A DNA stretch of 64,000 nucleotides from Pterobdella sp. o SKG-2022 (Eukaryota > Annelida > Clitellata > Hirudinida > Piscicolidae), in contig OZ038320.1 in assembly GCA_964035795.1 (NCBI GenBank), positions 31,265,125-31,329,124 on the forward strand. The letters run 5' to 3'. The position numbers and the translations under genes were made by a program. Positions 12,397 through 26,180 of this stretch are shown in pieces. How positions within the stretch are numbered: the first letter of the stretch is position 1; each line of letters starts with the position of its first letter. The notes below the pieces were generated by a model. That model was not told the DNA's origin, did no database searches, and saw only the letters and a list, made by a program, of their open reading frames with translations.

Positions 12397-13813
12397 TCAT
12401 CAAGATAATTAATCACTTTTTAATTATATAATATTAATTTTTTATTTGAGATTTTTTTGTGTTTCAGTATTTTATGATTATACTTTATTCAATGGGTTTA
12501 ATTTATGTTGTAGAAAAATTATTATAAAGTATAATAAACTTTTTATAGACATCTTTATGTACTTTTTAGCAATATCAATAAACATTAACGACGATGATAT
12601 GTGAAAAAATTTTAGTACATTTATTAGCATAAAAATTGTCGGTAAGTATAGCTTTACCATAATACGTTAGCTAACCGTGAAAACACGGAAAATGTTTGGT
12701 CTGGGATTCTACGGTCGTCAACTCTTTCTCCAAGTCCCACATTATTGCCTGATCCATAGAGTCGGGCTTTGCTGCTGAAACCGCAAATATCAAGGTTTGA
12801 TCGGTAATTTCCTTTTCCAATCCCTAGCAATTAAAACTTCCAGTTGTTGTGCTCTCTCAACCGGTTCTTTCATCCAGGGGTTAGGCAAAAAACATTTCGA
12901 GATGGCGAGAGACTCTCTGGAGGCGGTTTGGTTTCGTCAGAAGACCTCCTTGGCCATTGTCCGCGGCAATGCTGCCAGCATCCTTTCCTGCCTCTGCCCT
13001 CTTTTCTCTCTCTAAATCCTTTTTTTTAAATATAATTAACATGAAATTTTAATTTTCAAAATAAATCTCATATAATTCAAGGAATTTTTGTCTACTATGA
13101 ACTTTGCATTTTTCAATAAACGAATTGAAACTATAAAAAAAATATCTGTGATCAAAAAAAAAGTTAGTCAAAAAAAGTTAATAGTTGCTTAAAAATTCTA
13201 TAATGAAACAGTAGAAAGGAAGTTGTTTTAAAACTTTCATTAACTCACTAAACTTAGATCTTTAAACTTTTTTCATATATTATTTTTTCAAAAATTATTT
13301 TCATGATGCATCTGAATCTCGTTTTTTTTATGTCATGCTATAGTATTGAATTTTTTTTTTGATTCAATGATTTTTATAAAAAAATTTTATTTCAAACAAA
13401 AAATCTTTTATAATTTTTATAAAATTATTATTGTTTCCAACATCGTAACTAAATTTAAAATCTTTAGTGTATGCTTGAGCGATAAGGGAATTCAAGTGCC
13501 GTTTGCTCAACGCTTTAAATTTTTAAAGTTTTTCTACTGGTAAAGTTGTAACTTTGAGACTCAAGAATTTATTTTTTATTAATATTTATTTGTCAGTTTT
13601 GACTTTCATTATTTTATAATAAGTCTTAATTTTCAATAAGTGTAAGCGAGTTTCAATAAAAAAAACTTACAGAATCGGAAGAATTTGAATAATAAATTTC
13701 AATTCGATATAACAAAAAAAATTCTAAAACTCGTTTGAAAAACACACGACATTCATTTGGGACATTCTTCAACAAAACTAAATACATTTTACTTCTGAAA
13801 CTTTCCAAAAATA
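12397..13813. other. Intergenic region between CNOT11 and the ICE1-like gene
   Basis: A+T-rich, with the CNOT11 3' flank (AATAAA-like motifs near 12575) and a GC-richer retroelement-type remnant at 12690-13020. I see no intact gene. Confidence 0.55.
12690..13020 (+). pseudogene. Decayed fragment of a retroelement-type protein
   Basis: Frame-by-frame reading gives VWDSTVVNSFSKSHIIA, a stop, SIESGFAAETANIK, then in another frame FRQKTSLAIVRGNAASILS. The same order of motifs occurs on the minus strand at 63190-63530 (VWDFTCSDTIASSHI, then ISIAIQRGNACSV). Stops and frame changes mean it cannot be expressed as one protein. Such segments recur in predicted proteins from repetitive elements, but I cannot assign the family. 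Confidence 0.5.
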
Positions 13814-14187
13814 ATGGACGCCAGTGAACTTCTCGACTTGGACCAGTGGCTTTCTCAAACAGTTTTCAGCCAAGTTTGTGTGGTTTTTTATGGTGAGGGT
13901 TTGCCGCGACCAATACCGGTACACCCTTAGTCGCATAATGTTGAACAAATTGAAAAGTTTAAATCTTTTATTGTAAGTTACTAAAGACCTCATGTTTTTT
14001 TAAAACATTTCAATGTAGGAATATAATCCTAAGAAACTTTCTAATTAAATATTTAAAATAAACTGATAATATTCAAAAAATGTTTATTATTTTTTAAATC
14101 ATATTTTACTCATCTAACAATAATTCTCATTTTTATTATTATCTTTATTTTTGTTTATATTATTATTAATATTATATTGTTACTCAG

Positions 14188-17100
14188 GACAACAACTACC
14201 AGCTGGATAAATTGAGAGGGGACTGTGCCTTTCTCAAGGAAAAGATTATCCTTACTGAGTATGCTTTTTATTGTTTTTATTTTTATTATGGCTTTTATTA
14301 TCATTATTTTTTTATTCAAAATAATTATTTCCACTAGTATTAATTTTACTATTTTTTTTATTTAACACAATTTTCTGTCACTAGTATCATTATTCTCATG
14401 GTTATCACTATTTTAGCTGTTCTTATTATTGTTATTCCACAGTGATCTGATACAGCAAAACTCAGGCATGAAAAAAAGGCTAACTACTGCAAACAAAATC
14501 ATCAACAAATATAAAAAGTATTTTATTTTTCATTATATTTATATATTTTTTAGCTATTATTTTTATTATTGTTATGCTTAATTTTCACCAGGACCACAGA
14601 AGAATTGACAAACAAATTGAAAACTATGCTGATGCAACAAGAGCCAATTATACAAGTAACAAATATTTCCCTCAAAAATAACAATACCATGTAAAAATTA
14701 TATAACAAGGATAATTAAATACTCTCATTGTTTTTATTTTTTGTATAAAATTATTTATTATTATTATTATTAGAAACTTATATTGTCATATCACACAGGA
14801 GAACACCAGACTGAAAAAGCAGTGCTCACAATTGCAGAAAAAAGTGCAATTTCTCGAGAAGCAGAACCAACAACTACTGGTTGGTGCTTAATAATAATAA
14901 TTAAAGTTAACAGAGAATAACGTTAGGAGTGATGTTTGCATTAGAAATAGTGCCAATAAAATTATCACTATTATTAATGAATATTTTGCAACAAAAGTAA
15001 TGAAAATTATTGTTATCATTTTTAATGATGATTATTATTATTATTGGGGTTGTTTGCAGACATCACAGAATGAGGTGGAGCAAGAGAACCTGCAACACAA
15101 ACTCTCCCTTTCCACCTCTCATGTGATCCTCAACCAGCTCAAGAACAAGTTGTTTTCATTATTGTTTTTATTATTGTTATAATTATTATTTTTATTCTTG
15201 ATATTATAATTATTATTGTTATAGTTGTTTCTTTATTACTTAATTATTTTTTATGAATGGATCCAATTATAAAGCTATTTTTAATCAATATAAGAATGAA
15301 AATATTAGTACCGTTATTTTAATTTATTTTATTATTGTCATTGTTGTCATTATTAGTATCATCATTATTATTATTACATCAATTTTGATTACTACTAGTA
15401 TTACTACCTTAAACCATTATCCCACAGAAATACATGGCTGCAGAAAAGGATCTCCAAATTCACTGGTTATTATTTTTATTATTCATTTTAATCGTTTGTT
15501 TTTTTTTATATTTTTAGTTTTTTTTTTAAAATATTGTTATTATGTAAGGTAAAGAAGATAAGAAAAGTTCTAGTAATGAGATGGTTACAGGTAAGCTTAC
15601 GTTATTATTATTATTTTATTTCTATTCTTGTTATTACTGTTATTATTATGCTATTGTTATTATGGCTTCATGGTTGCCTACTAAACTTGAACACCAAGTT
15701 TTTCTATGACTACTTTAAATGTAGGAAAGACTTAAATTGTCAAGCTATGAATATTGTTGTATTTTTTTTGTTTTATTTTCATTGATTCATAATTTTTCAT
15801 TTTTTTCAATATTATTATTCTTGTTATTGTTATTATTCACCCAGTAAACAAAGTGGTCTTCACATTGGACAGTCCCTCTCCCTCATCAACATCGTCATCA
15901 CCACCCTTCCCTGACATCATGTACCATCATGAGAATAACAGTAATAACTATCTTGATAATGAAGATATTGCTAGAACTAACCAGGCTAATGTTGGTGGTA
16001 ATAGATGTATTAATAACCTTAAATTTAATAGTAGTAATAGTGTTATTGATAATACTACTAATAATAAAATTACCACAATTACTGATAATGATAGCGATAT
16101 TAAAATCGATAAAAGTAATACTATCAGTAGTAAGGTTTCTTATTATGGTTCGAATAACAACTTAAGTAAAACTAATCTGCAAAGTTTTAATACAGATAAT
16201 AATCAAACTAATACTAATAAATCTCCACCAAAAAACAACGCAAGAAAATCTAATAAAACGAAAGCTAAGAATAATACAAATAAAGAAAACGCCATAAAAG
16301 CCAAAGTGAAGAGAAGGAAGAAAAAGAAAAGGGAAATATACTCTGGGTCGTCGTCAGACGTGAGTTATAGCGTTTGTTGCCTCAATATTATTTCTATCAT
16401 TCTCCATTGCTTCAATATTATCTCTATCATTATCCATTGCTTCAATATTATCTCTACCATTATCCATTGCTTCAATATTATTTATCACAGATTTGTTTAG
16501 TGTACTATATTCTATCTATTTTGCAACTGTTTATCCATTCATATACCCACTCGCAAACATTATGTTCATACATATTCATAACTATCATATGATCGTCCAT
16601 TTCTATCACTATATCCACCCATCTCTCTATCAATATATCCACCCATCTCTCAATCAATATATCCATCAATCCATATAGTAATCGCCATATCACTCAGGAT
16701 GCCGACTCACTGGATGAGATGGCTTCCAACGTTGACTCTCTACTTCTCTGCAGTGGTGGTAGTGGTAATAATAATAATGGTAGAAATACTAATAATATAG
16801 ATAATGATGGTGATAAGACCAACAACAATGATGATAAAATTGCCTTTTTGGAGGAAATGTTGTTGGATAATGATGAAGATGCTGATGATGGAAACAAGAA
16901 TAAAAATAATAATATGGCTAGTGCTACTAGTATCAATAGGATTGGTGATAGTGACCATTCTAAAAATATTGATAGTGGTTATAGCATCAATAAAATTAAA
17001 GATAAAATCGATATTAACAACACTAATAATAATAGTGATAAGACTCAATATAACAACACTGTTGAGGATATCATTAAAGTTGAGGATGATACTATTAATA

Positions 17101-20100
17101 ATGATAATGTATTCAATGATCTTGATATGTCTGAGGATGATGAAGATGATGATGAGATGGCTGAGAATATTGAAACTAACGCTAATGATATCAAGAATAG
17201 TAATGCTAATGATATCAAGAATAGTAACGCTAATGATATCAAGAATAGTAATGCTAATGATATCAAGAATAGTAACGCTAATGATATCAAGAATAGTAAT
17301 GCTAATGTTATCAAGAATAGTAATGCTAATGATATCAAGGATAGTAATGCTAATAATAATGTTGCCAATAATAATGGTAATCAGCACATTATTAATGATG
17401 ATAATGAAGCCACTCTTGCTACTACTTCACTCTCATCAACAACAACATTAACGTTGAGCACTCCATCATCACCAACCTCATCATCATTAAAAGTAACTAA
17501 AGCATCATCATTATCAAAAATACATGCATCACCCTTATCACCGACCTCAAAGACAAAAGAAAACCTAAACACAATAGCACTTCCAGTCACAACAAACAGC
17601 AAAAAAACAACAGTTACATCTAAAATCCTCTGTCCAACATCAACAAACCCCCAGAATACGCCAGTGTCCACTCCAGGATCAACAGAATTAACAAATGCAT
17701 TTGAACGCCAATCCAAACCAATACAATTACCGCAGAAGGCTATAATGTCGCCAATAACAATGATAAAATCAACAGAAACAGTTGTATCACCTATAATAAT
17801 AACAAAAACAACTAAAGTATCTTCAACAAAAACAACAGTATCATTCCCGATAACATTACCAATGACAAAAACTACAGCAATATCATCAACAACAACAATT
17901 TCACCGCCAACAAAAAGTCACATAACATTTATAAAAACGATTGAGTCATCACAACCACCAGCAAACACTTCACCACCCACAAAAGAAAAACTCTTTTCAC
18001 CTGCAATCAACAAAACAGATTCTTTGACAACCATAACAACGCAACAATTAAGATTAGCAACAAAAAGAGTAACACAACAACCAACATCAGTGAAACTGCC
18101 AACAAAAGATTCGAATATAGCAACTTCAACTTCATCTTTGAATACACCAACAAAAATAATAACGACAACAATACTAATTCCCACAACATCAACAACGACG
18201 CTGACAGTTTCATCATCATCGTCATCTGTAACATCAAGCCTATCGCCAGGAGTACCCTCATTTTCATCATCATCATCGTCGTCGTCAATATTAAAACAAC
18301 CATCAAAGGCAACTATTTCAAATTCAACAATAGATCTTGTTGAAAAGACGCAGTCAAGTGCTGTATTACCAACAGTCATTCCATCTTCAACAACCATTAA
18401 AGATACCTTGAAGAAACATTGTACTTCAACAAATGAACCTCAAGCGACAACATGTATGCACAAAATCTCAACAAACATAACAAAAAGGACAACCCCAACA
18501 CAGCCACCACCGATATCTATATTAAATAATAGACCAACAGCAACACAATCAACAATGACAGCCAATCTTGATATAACAACAACAACAACACAACTACCAA
18601 GCACAATAGAAGAACCTGCTTTTGAGACACAAAATATGAAGTCGGATATAAACGTTATTAGGCAAAATAATGACAGTAAAAATAGAGAAAATAATAATAA
18701 TAATAATAATAGCAATTACAAAAAACCTAATGAAAATAAGGATAATACTATAAACATTAACGAGTGTAATAACATAAATTCCATCAAATCGAGTAACAAA
18801 AACCTCACCGACGCTTATAATGAAAAGAATAATAGAAATAATAAAATAAGAAGTTTCAGCAGCTTTCAACAACTACCTCTTCATCAACAACTGATCTACC
18901 TGCAGTCTGTGCTGCCTCTACCCATGGTGCAGCCTCTCAATAATGCGAATAATAACAATAATAGTAAAAATAATGATAAAAACAATAAATCTAATAATAT
19001 TAATAATAGAATTAACAGTACCGGCAAAAATATCAATAAAATCAAGATTAAAAGTAATACTGATGAAAGTATAACTCACAAAAACAGTTTTATTAACACT
19101 GAAAGAACTAAGAGCCATAGTAGTTTGATGGTTAATGATGTTGTCAGAGTGGGTAATGGTACAAAAAGTAGCATGGATTGTGGAAAAGATGTCAATATGG
19201 AGGAGGGTAAAAGTGAAACCTATGGTGATGATAATGATGTTGGTTTGGTAATTAACGTTCATAATGAAGAAGATGAGAAGAATGTTGAGGAAATAAATAC
19301 AGGAAAGAGTAAAGATACAAAAGTTCAAAATAAGTATGAATATGGTGGTTGTGATAATGGTGATTATAATAATAAAGGTAACAATACTAATAATATTAAC
19401 AGTAATAGCGATAATGGTAGGAATGAAAATAGTGAAAAAATCAATAATAAAATTAATATTAATATCGATAATAATAGAAATAATAATAACAATAATACTA
19501 GAAAAGATACAAGTTGTATTATTCAGGATGACGTTTTTGATTTTTTGAGTACAGTCCTACCTCTGCCAATGTTGAGTCCACTGAGGGGTGATGATGATGA
19601 TGATATTAATATTATTAATAATAATGAAGATATTAAGATACACAATAATGTTAGTTATGATGGCATGGTAGGTTCTCAAGTTAAAAACAATAATAAAAAT
19701 AGAGGTGATGAGAATACTAGCAGAAATAATAATAAAAATAGAGGTGATGAGAATACTAGCAGAAATAATAATAAAAATAATAAAACTCACGAAAATGATG
19801 ACGTCAAGATCAATGCAGCCATTACGAACATCATATACAAGTCTAACAAACTGGTCTCGTTGTCGTCTATGAATAATATCAATAATAATGAAAGGAAAAA
19901 TAGAAATAATAAATATATAGCTAGCAATAATAATGGAGGCAATGCTGATAGCATTGAAAAAATTAATGATAATACTAAAGATATTAATAGAAATAATAAC
20001 AACAATTATAATGATAAAGGACTCACTAAGAGAAAGATAGATACGTCTTTGAATGAAGGAAGAATTAAAAAGAGGAAGATAGAAGATAACAATGATAATA

Positions 20101-21799
20101 AAAATGACCCTAAACTAACTGATTCTATTGAAGTTTCACACATTGAAGATATCTTGAATAGTGAAAACAACATCATAAATAAAAGAAAGAATAATAATAA
20201 CGAAAGTAGACGTGGTGATAATAACATCAGAGGACATAATGATAATAATAAAAATAAAAAAAATAACATAAATGATAATATGAGTGAATATAAAAGAAAT
20301 AATAATAATAATAATAGCAATAATAAGATACCTCAGAACCCATCTTTTGCTGACGGTATGTGCCAACATGGTGTCCCTCATTTTGTTGATCATTAATATC
20401 CCTTTTTGTTTACATATCATTACTATTATTGATTTTATTTTTTTATCATTATTATTAATTAATTTTTTTTTTTTTTATTATTTTTATCATTTTTATTTTT
20501 ATTGTTGTTATCATGTTATTTTTATTATTACCATCACAGACCTCACGCACAAACTCACCCTCCTCCTACATCACCCTTCTGAGTCCCTCATCACTCAAGT
20601 CGTCCAATTTGTTGATAATAATAATAACACCAATACTAAAAAATATATCGATAATAATAACAATAACAGTGATAAGAATAACAAATATAATGACAATAAA
20701 AATAATAGCAATAATCAAAAAGTCCTAGTGGATGTGATCATAAAGGTTAGTGTTGGACATATACATACTGTTTGAATTAATATATCTGGATGTGTGGGAA
20801 CTCATGTATGTGATGGCAATTAAATGTAGGATGTTGTACTTGGGATGATTTTATATAATTTCAAAATGTCACCTGAGAATCATCATCATCACCACTTGAG
20901 GATAATAACAAAAATTAGTAATGGTAATAGCAATAATGATTTTATAGTAGTGGATTGAATAAGTTTAGTTCTTATAAATTCCTTAAACCTTCGTAGTTTA
21001 TGATGATGTTGATGATGATGGTTCTGAAGCATAATCTTAAATTTCATACTTAAATTTCATGTATTTTTATTGGTCCATTCAAAACCTTTTCCATTGATTC
21101 ACAGTTGATATTAGACATCAAGACTAACCTGCTCGCTGATTGGCTGAATCCATTTGAGAAAAATAATAAGAATAATAATAATCATAAGTTTATGAAACCA
21201 ATTAACACCATATTGAGTCTAGTTAACGGCTTCTCTGTCTACTTTGGCAAGGTAGGTTGTGGCAGTTTATATCATTATCATTCATGTTTTTTATATTAGT
21301 ATTATTTTTTATTTTTATTATAATTTTTTTAATTATCATTACAGGCCTTCAAAGCCACCTTTGCTCATCAGAGCATTCAACAAATAGCCAACAATACCAC
21401 ATGTGCAGAGAAGAATATGGCTTCCTTGAGGTTTGTGTGTGTGTGTTTCATTGTGTTATGCTGTGTATGTTTAAATCCACTGACTAATATAAAACCCACC
21501 CTACAACACACCCACAGTTGTGCTCTTGTGTGCGCATTCAAGCTGCAAGGTTTGTCAGTCGCTTTATACACATTATCCCAGACTCCATTGATTAAGATTT
21601 GTATCAGTTATATACCTATAAATATAGTCTACTATCTTTTTTATCATGTCATATGTAAGAAGATAGTCATTATAATTAATATATACAATGATATGATGTG
21701 GGTATCTTACGAATACTTAACACTGTATACTGATAATTTTTCTATCAATATTTCCTGTTGAAATCTCTTCATGCGATTTAAACTTTTTTGTAATTTTTA

Positions 21800-21859
<60 letters not shown>

Positions 21860-24556
21860 ATATATACCATATTCTCACAAATTTTGAATTTGTTTTGTAA
21901 AAATTTCATCTTATCTTGTGATAATGATAATGATGATTATGATGATGATGCACTAATGATGACTCACTTTTGTAGGCTTCAGTCACCTCAGTCTAGGCGT
22001 CTCATGGTATCCTCATTTCAATAATAAAAATAATAATAGTAGTATAATATTCAAGAAAGGTTTAATATTGTTATCATAGACTACTGAGTTGAAGCATCAA
22101 CAATGTATTGACTCTTTGATAGAAGATAATGCGTATATATATATATATATGCATATATAAAAAATAGAAAGCAATCCATATTTACATATATGTAGTTAAT
22201 ATATACATATATTTAAGAAATATTCATACGTGGGAAGAGAAACTGGGTTGACCTACTTTTTGCATTTTTGCTTTCCCGTCATTTGTTAACCGTTTGCCGC
22301 TAAGAGTTTTACACGCGGAATTTTCTTTTTTCCATGCCTTTAGTTATACTCTATGTATTTTTACATGTTTTATCAAAAAAAAAATTATTTTTGACGTTTT
22401 GTTGTTTTTGCAAATTGTTCTTATCACAACTGAAGAAAAGTTTAAAAGGTTAATAATGGTGATGATGATGATGAGGATGGGGGTGATGATGATTATGAAT
22501 GTGTGGATAATGTTAGTATTGTTCTTCCTCAGATGGTTTGTAACACAAGTTATTATGTCTATATTTATTATATTTTTCATTCTGTTTAAAATTGTTTTTT
22601 CTTATAATATTATTGTTACATTCGTGTTTATATTATTATGTCTACAGACGACAGACGCAAGTTAACATCAACCATACAGCACTTGCTCTTCAAGGAGTCC
22701 AGACAAGATAGGTGTTATGTCGTTGTTATTATTTTTCTTGTTTCTATTACTCTTGTTGTTTTTTATTCTATGTTATATCTATTTTTTATCGTTTGATTTC
22801 ACTTCATTCTTTGTTTTATTTTCTCATATTATAATATTTGCAATGATAGCATTATTATTTTAGGAAAAACCTCAAGAGAACATTGACATTTGTCTTGGCA
22901 GCCATGGCTTTGTGGCCTGAGGCTCTGAATAATAATAATGACGACAATAAGAATAGTTTTATTGGCAATAATGTAAATAATAACAATGATGACACATGCC
23001 TCAAACTGGTTCTCAAGTACTTCATGTTTGACGATGCTACCTTGAGTCAGAACAAGAGGTTCACCAAGGTGGGTGATCATAATTACACACATGCACCAAC
23101 GTTTTAAACTCACAATGAAATAAACACCCACTCTCCAGATCAAATGCAGTTTTGAGCAGCTGAGTGATTGGGGGGATGCATCCACTGACGTCAGCAGTAC
23201 TGAAGCTCTCATGGAGGCTGTGCTAAAAAGAACGTCCAATCATCGAGGTGGTGTGGGTGGAGTCATGTTTTTTTATACATAACATTTATGTTCTCTATTG
23301 CTCGTGTTTATATATGTACAATATGTACGTATGAAATTATTATGTCAATTCGGAAATGTGATCACATGAACGCCAGGGTCATGCATATAACAGACATAAT
23401 TTAATATCTGCATATGTATATTCACTAACAGACATCAAGAGATGTATCCTGCTGATATGCGGCCTCAAAGGACCCATTTGGACCATCAACCACGCTATCG
23501 TCAACGTTCTCTGGGATAGCCTGAGTCGCTGGGTGCAGACCATCCAATGCCAGGACTCTGTCACCACCTCATCTAACGGTGAGATTCAGGAGCTGCAGTG
23601 CCATAAATCTGTCAATGATACCTCCAAGGATTGGACTCGAGGTGAGACAAGTTCTAAAGCACCCACCAAGTCTGCTGATGAGGGTCGTGTGTGTACCATC
23701 ATTGACTTGCTAGGTTTGTGCTTGCTTCTAATGATGTTGTGGTTGTTTGGTTGTCGTTTGTAAGAATATCAGCATCATTTTTAATTTTGAAATCATCATA
23801 ATTAATATTATTGTCTTCACAATAATATTAACTTATAATTTTTACTGCTCTCTCCACTTCACCCTTCTCATCTCATTATCTTACCCCAAACACCTCATCA
23901 CCCCTCCAGGACTTTTGAGCAGCAGACACCACAGGGAGATGCCAGTGGAGAGCAGGGACATGCTTTTAACTGCCATGCATGCCCTCATGACTCATCTCAA
24001 TGGTATGTTGTGTTTAGCATGTGCATAATAATAATAATAGGAAAAACAATAGTGATCCGGAAAATGATATTAGATATATGTTTGTATGCACAATAGTGAG
24101 GGTAATAGATAAGACTAAAAATTCTCAAATTAATAATATATTAGCCAAAAACTAATACAAAACGCCCTGACTCACTCAGTCTCAATGGAGGTACGAGAGG
24201 CATCGATGAGGTCGTTGGTCAGGATGGCGGTTGCTAATGAGGAGGAGGAGGAGGATGGTGGTGATGCTGACAATGAAGTGTGTAGTCGTAATGATTATGA
24301 GTGTGGTAAGGATGATAGTTCTAACCAAACCATCTTTAATGGCGAAAACGGAAGTTGTGAAAGAAATCATTTGAATAAAAAAATGATTCAAAGTAATAAA
24401 ATCGATCAGTCGTTTATATCATCATTATCATCACTTTCTTCGTCGTCATCATCATTCTTGCAACCAATCAAATGCACTCTCACTGAAATGATGACGACGA
24501 ATCATAATCTTCGGGATGATACTATTCACCTTATCCGACGTGTCTTCAAATTATGA
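14188..24556 (+). CDS. Coiled-coil, Asn-rich protein with helical C-terminus; candidate little elongation complex subunit ICE1
   Basis: Exons: 14188-14258, 14443-14517, 14592-14655, 14799-14879, 15060-15148, an uncertain 15427-15600 stretch, 15845-16359, 16698-20355, 20540-20745, 21105-21251, 21345-21430, 21976-22006, 22080-22132, 22655-22711, 22864-23068, 23139-23247, 23432-23713, 23910-24002, 24180-24556. The N-terminus is a coiled coil opening with FLKEKIILTDDLIQQ, which resembles the start of ICE1 (LKQKIINTD in human, from memory). ICE1 scaffolds the little elongation complex for snRNA transcription. The middle is one 3658-bp exon, nearly all Asn, Ser/Thr and charged repeats. The C-terminal roughly 430 residues regain ordinary composition, with helices such as LTFVLAAMALWPEAL and GLKGPIWTINHAIVNVLWDS, again ICE1-like in layout. 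A possible first exon (ATG at 13814, MDASELLDLDQWLSQ) has only weak donors. The coding call is strong; the ICE1 identity is moderate. Confidence 0.55.
16378..16490 (+). repeat. 30-bp tandem repeat, about 3.6 copies
   Basis: Units of TTCAATATTATCTCTATCAT plus TATCCATTGC repeat in the intron just after the 15845-16359 exon. A second short repeat with ATATCCACCCATCTCTC follows at 16610-16675. Confidence 0.85.
17170..17352 (+). repeat. In-frame 24-bp coding repeat, about 7 copies
   Basis: Inside the large exon of the ICE1-like gene, GCTAATGATATCAAGAATAG plus TAAC/TAAT repeats and encodes tandem NANDIKNS octapeptides. Copies differ only at a few bases, which suggests recent expansion. Confidence 0.9.
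21802..21866. repeat. (AT)n microsatellite
   Basis: About 65 bp of almost pure AT in the intron between exons 21345-21430 and 21976-22006 of the ICE1-like gene. Confidence 0.95.
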
Positions 24557-26180
24557 TGATGATGAGTATTATTATTTTTATTAAATTTAACTCATTATTA
24601 TTGTTATTAGTAAGTTTAACTTATTGTTATTATCAAGTTTAACTTATGATTATTATTATCAAGTTTAACTTATTATTATTATTGTTATTAAGATTAACTT
24701 ATGATTATTATTATTTAGTTTAACTTATGATTATTATTTTTTTTATTCAATTCAACTGATGATTGTTATTATTTTTTAATATTTTTTGCAGTTTTCTAAT
24801 TTATCATTGTTGTTTAAATTATGTTTAATTAAGCGAGTGACTCTTAGTTTAACTATTCTTTGATACTATTTATACTAGAGTTTTCTCATTTTTATTATTC
24901 TATATCTACTTCATTTTATTAATTGTATCATTAATTGATCTTTTTATTTTTATTTGAGTTTGTTATTAACGAAAGTTGAAGAGACACTTATTTCTCGGTG
25001 AGAAGTCCCATTTGTATTTTATAAAATACTAGCCTTCCTTTTGTTCCATAACAGCATTATTAAAAACCATTAAAGTACTATCCTTAATCAATACGAGAAT
25101 TTTGAGTCTAATTTTATGAAGAATTAATGATAAAACAAATTTTTATTTTATAAAATAATACTCCATTCGTGCAAACGGAGTAACAAAACACTTCACTATT
25201 GATTGGGAAGGAACTCATCTGATGCAAGTCATCATAATGATTAAGATGGAAAGAACTACTGGAGTGAAAAGGGTTTAATAAAAATATGTACTATAGATGA
25301 AACTATTGGTAAGAGTAAAAAACAGCGTAACAAAATTTAACAAACATAAAAGAAATAATAACAATCATAATAGAAATAATAACAAACATAAAAGAAATAA
25401 AAATAAATATAATGGGAATAATAATTCAACAAAAAAGAAGTCATACTATGAAAAAATAATAACACAAATAAAAAGCATTATTGAAAAATTAATCTCAAAC
25501 ATAAGAATCATAAGAGAACTGAAGGGCCCGTCAGTCATACGCCAGTGAGACCTTCGCCTCATTACGTAAGAGTGGCAGTGAGGATATTCTAATAATAATA
25601 ATAGAAAACAATATAAATAATAAATTTTTATGCAACTATGCTATATTATCTATTTTTTCTTTTGTGCTTCATATCATGTTCATGGTTCGGTCTTAGCTCT
25701 TAATACGAAATCTTTCTTTGAAGGTCTTTAAAACTTGCTTATGGAAAATACACAGCAAAAGCTTTATATAATGTTGCTTACCAGAACTTATAAATCTTTC
25801 TAGAAGATTCTAGTTTTAGGAGATTCTATAAGACTTGATAGTTTAACAGACCCTAACTTTTTTGATTGCTTGAATAAATACTTTTGTTGCAAGGGCTGCT
25901 TAAGGATAGACAAACCAAATGATAATTAAAGCATTATAATTATAGATAATTATAGATAATAAAAGCATTTCTCATTAAAATTCTACTTATTAATTAATTA
26001 CTAAATTGACAATAATTTGCTCGGATTTATAAACAAACCCTTGGATCTTGTGTTGAGGTGAGATAATGAATAAAAATCATTTTTTGAAACAAATTATTGC
26101 TAGATAATTGTTATTTTTGTTGTTAATATTTTTATTAGATTACAAAATAATCATCAAATAGACAACAGAAAATATAAACG
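24557..26180. other. Intergenic region with an AAGTTTAACTTA tandem repeat
   Basis: Bases 24570-24790 repeat AAGTTTAACTTATTATTATT-like units of roughly 30-40 bp. The rest is A+T-rich. The Asn/Lys-rich open frame at 25297-25548 has no recognisable domain and looks like simple repeat read as protein. Confidence 0.6.

Noticed and set aside
13778..13993. Minus-strand 71-codon open frame
   Set aside because: No recognisable motif. The plus strand offers a possible first exon of the ICE1-like gene instead, though weakly.
16740..20320. Long minus-strand Ile/Leu-rich open frames
   Set aside because: Antisense shadows of the Asn/Asp-rich coding exon.
25297..25548. Asn/Lys-rich open frame upstream of the protease
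   Set aside because: Low complexity, no splice link to the protease and no recognisable domain.
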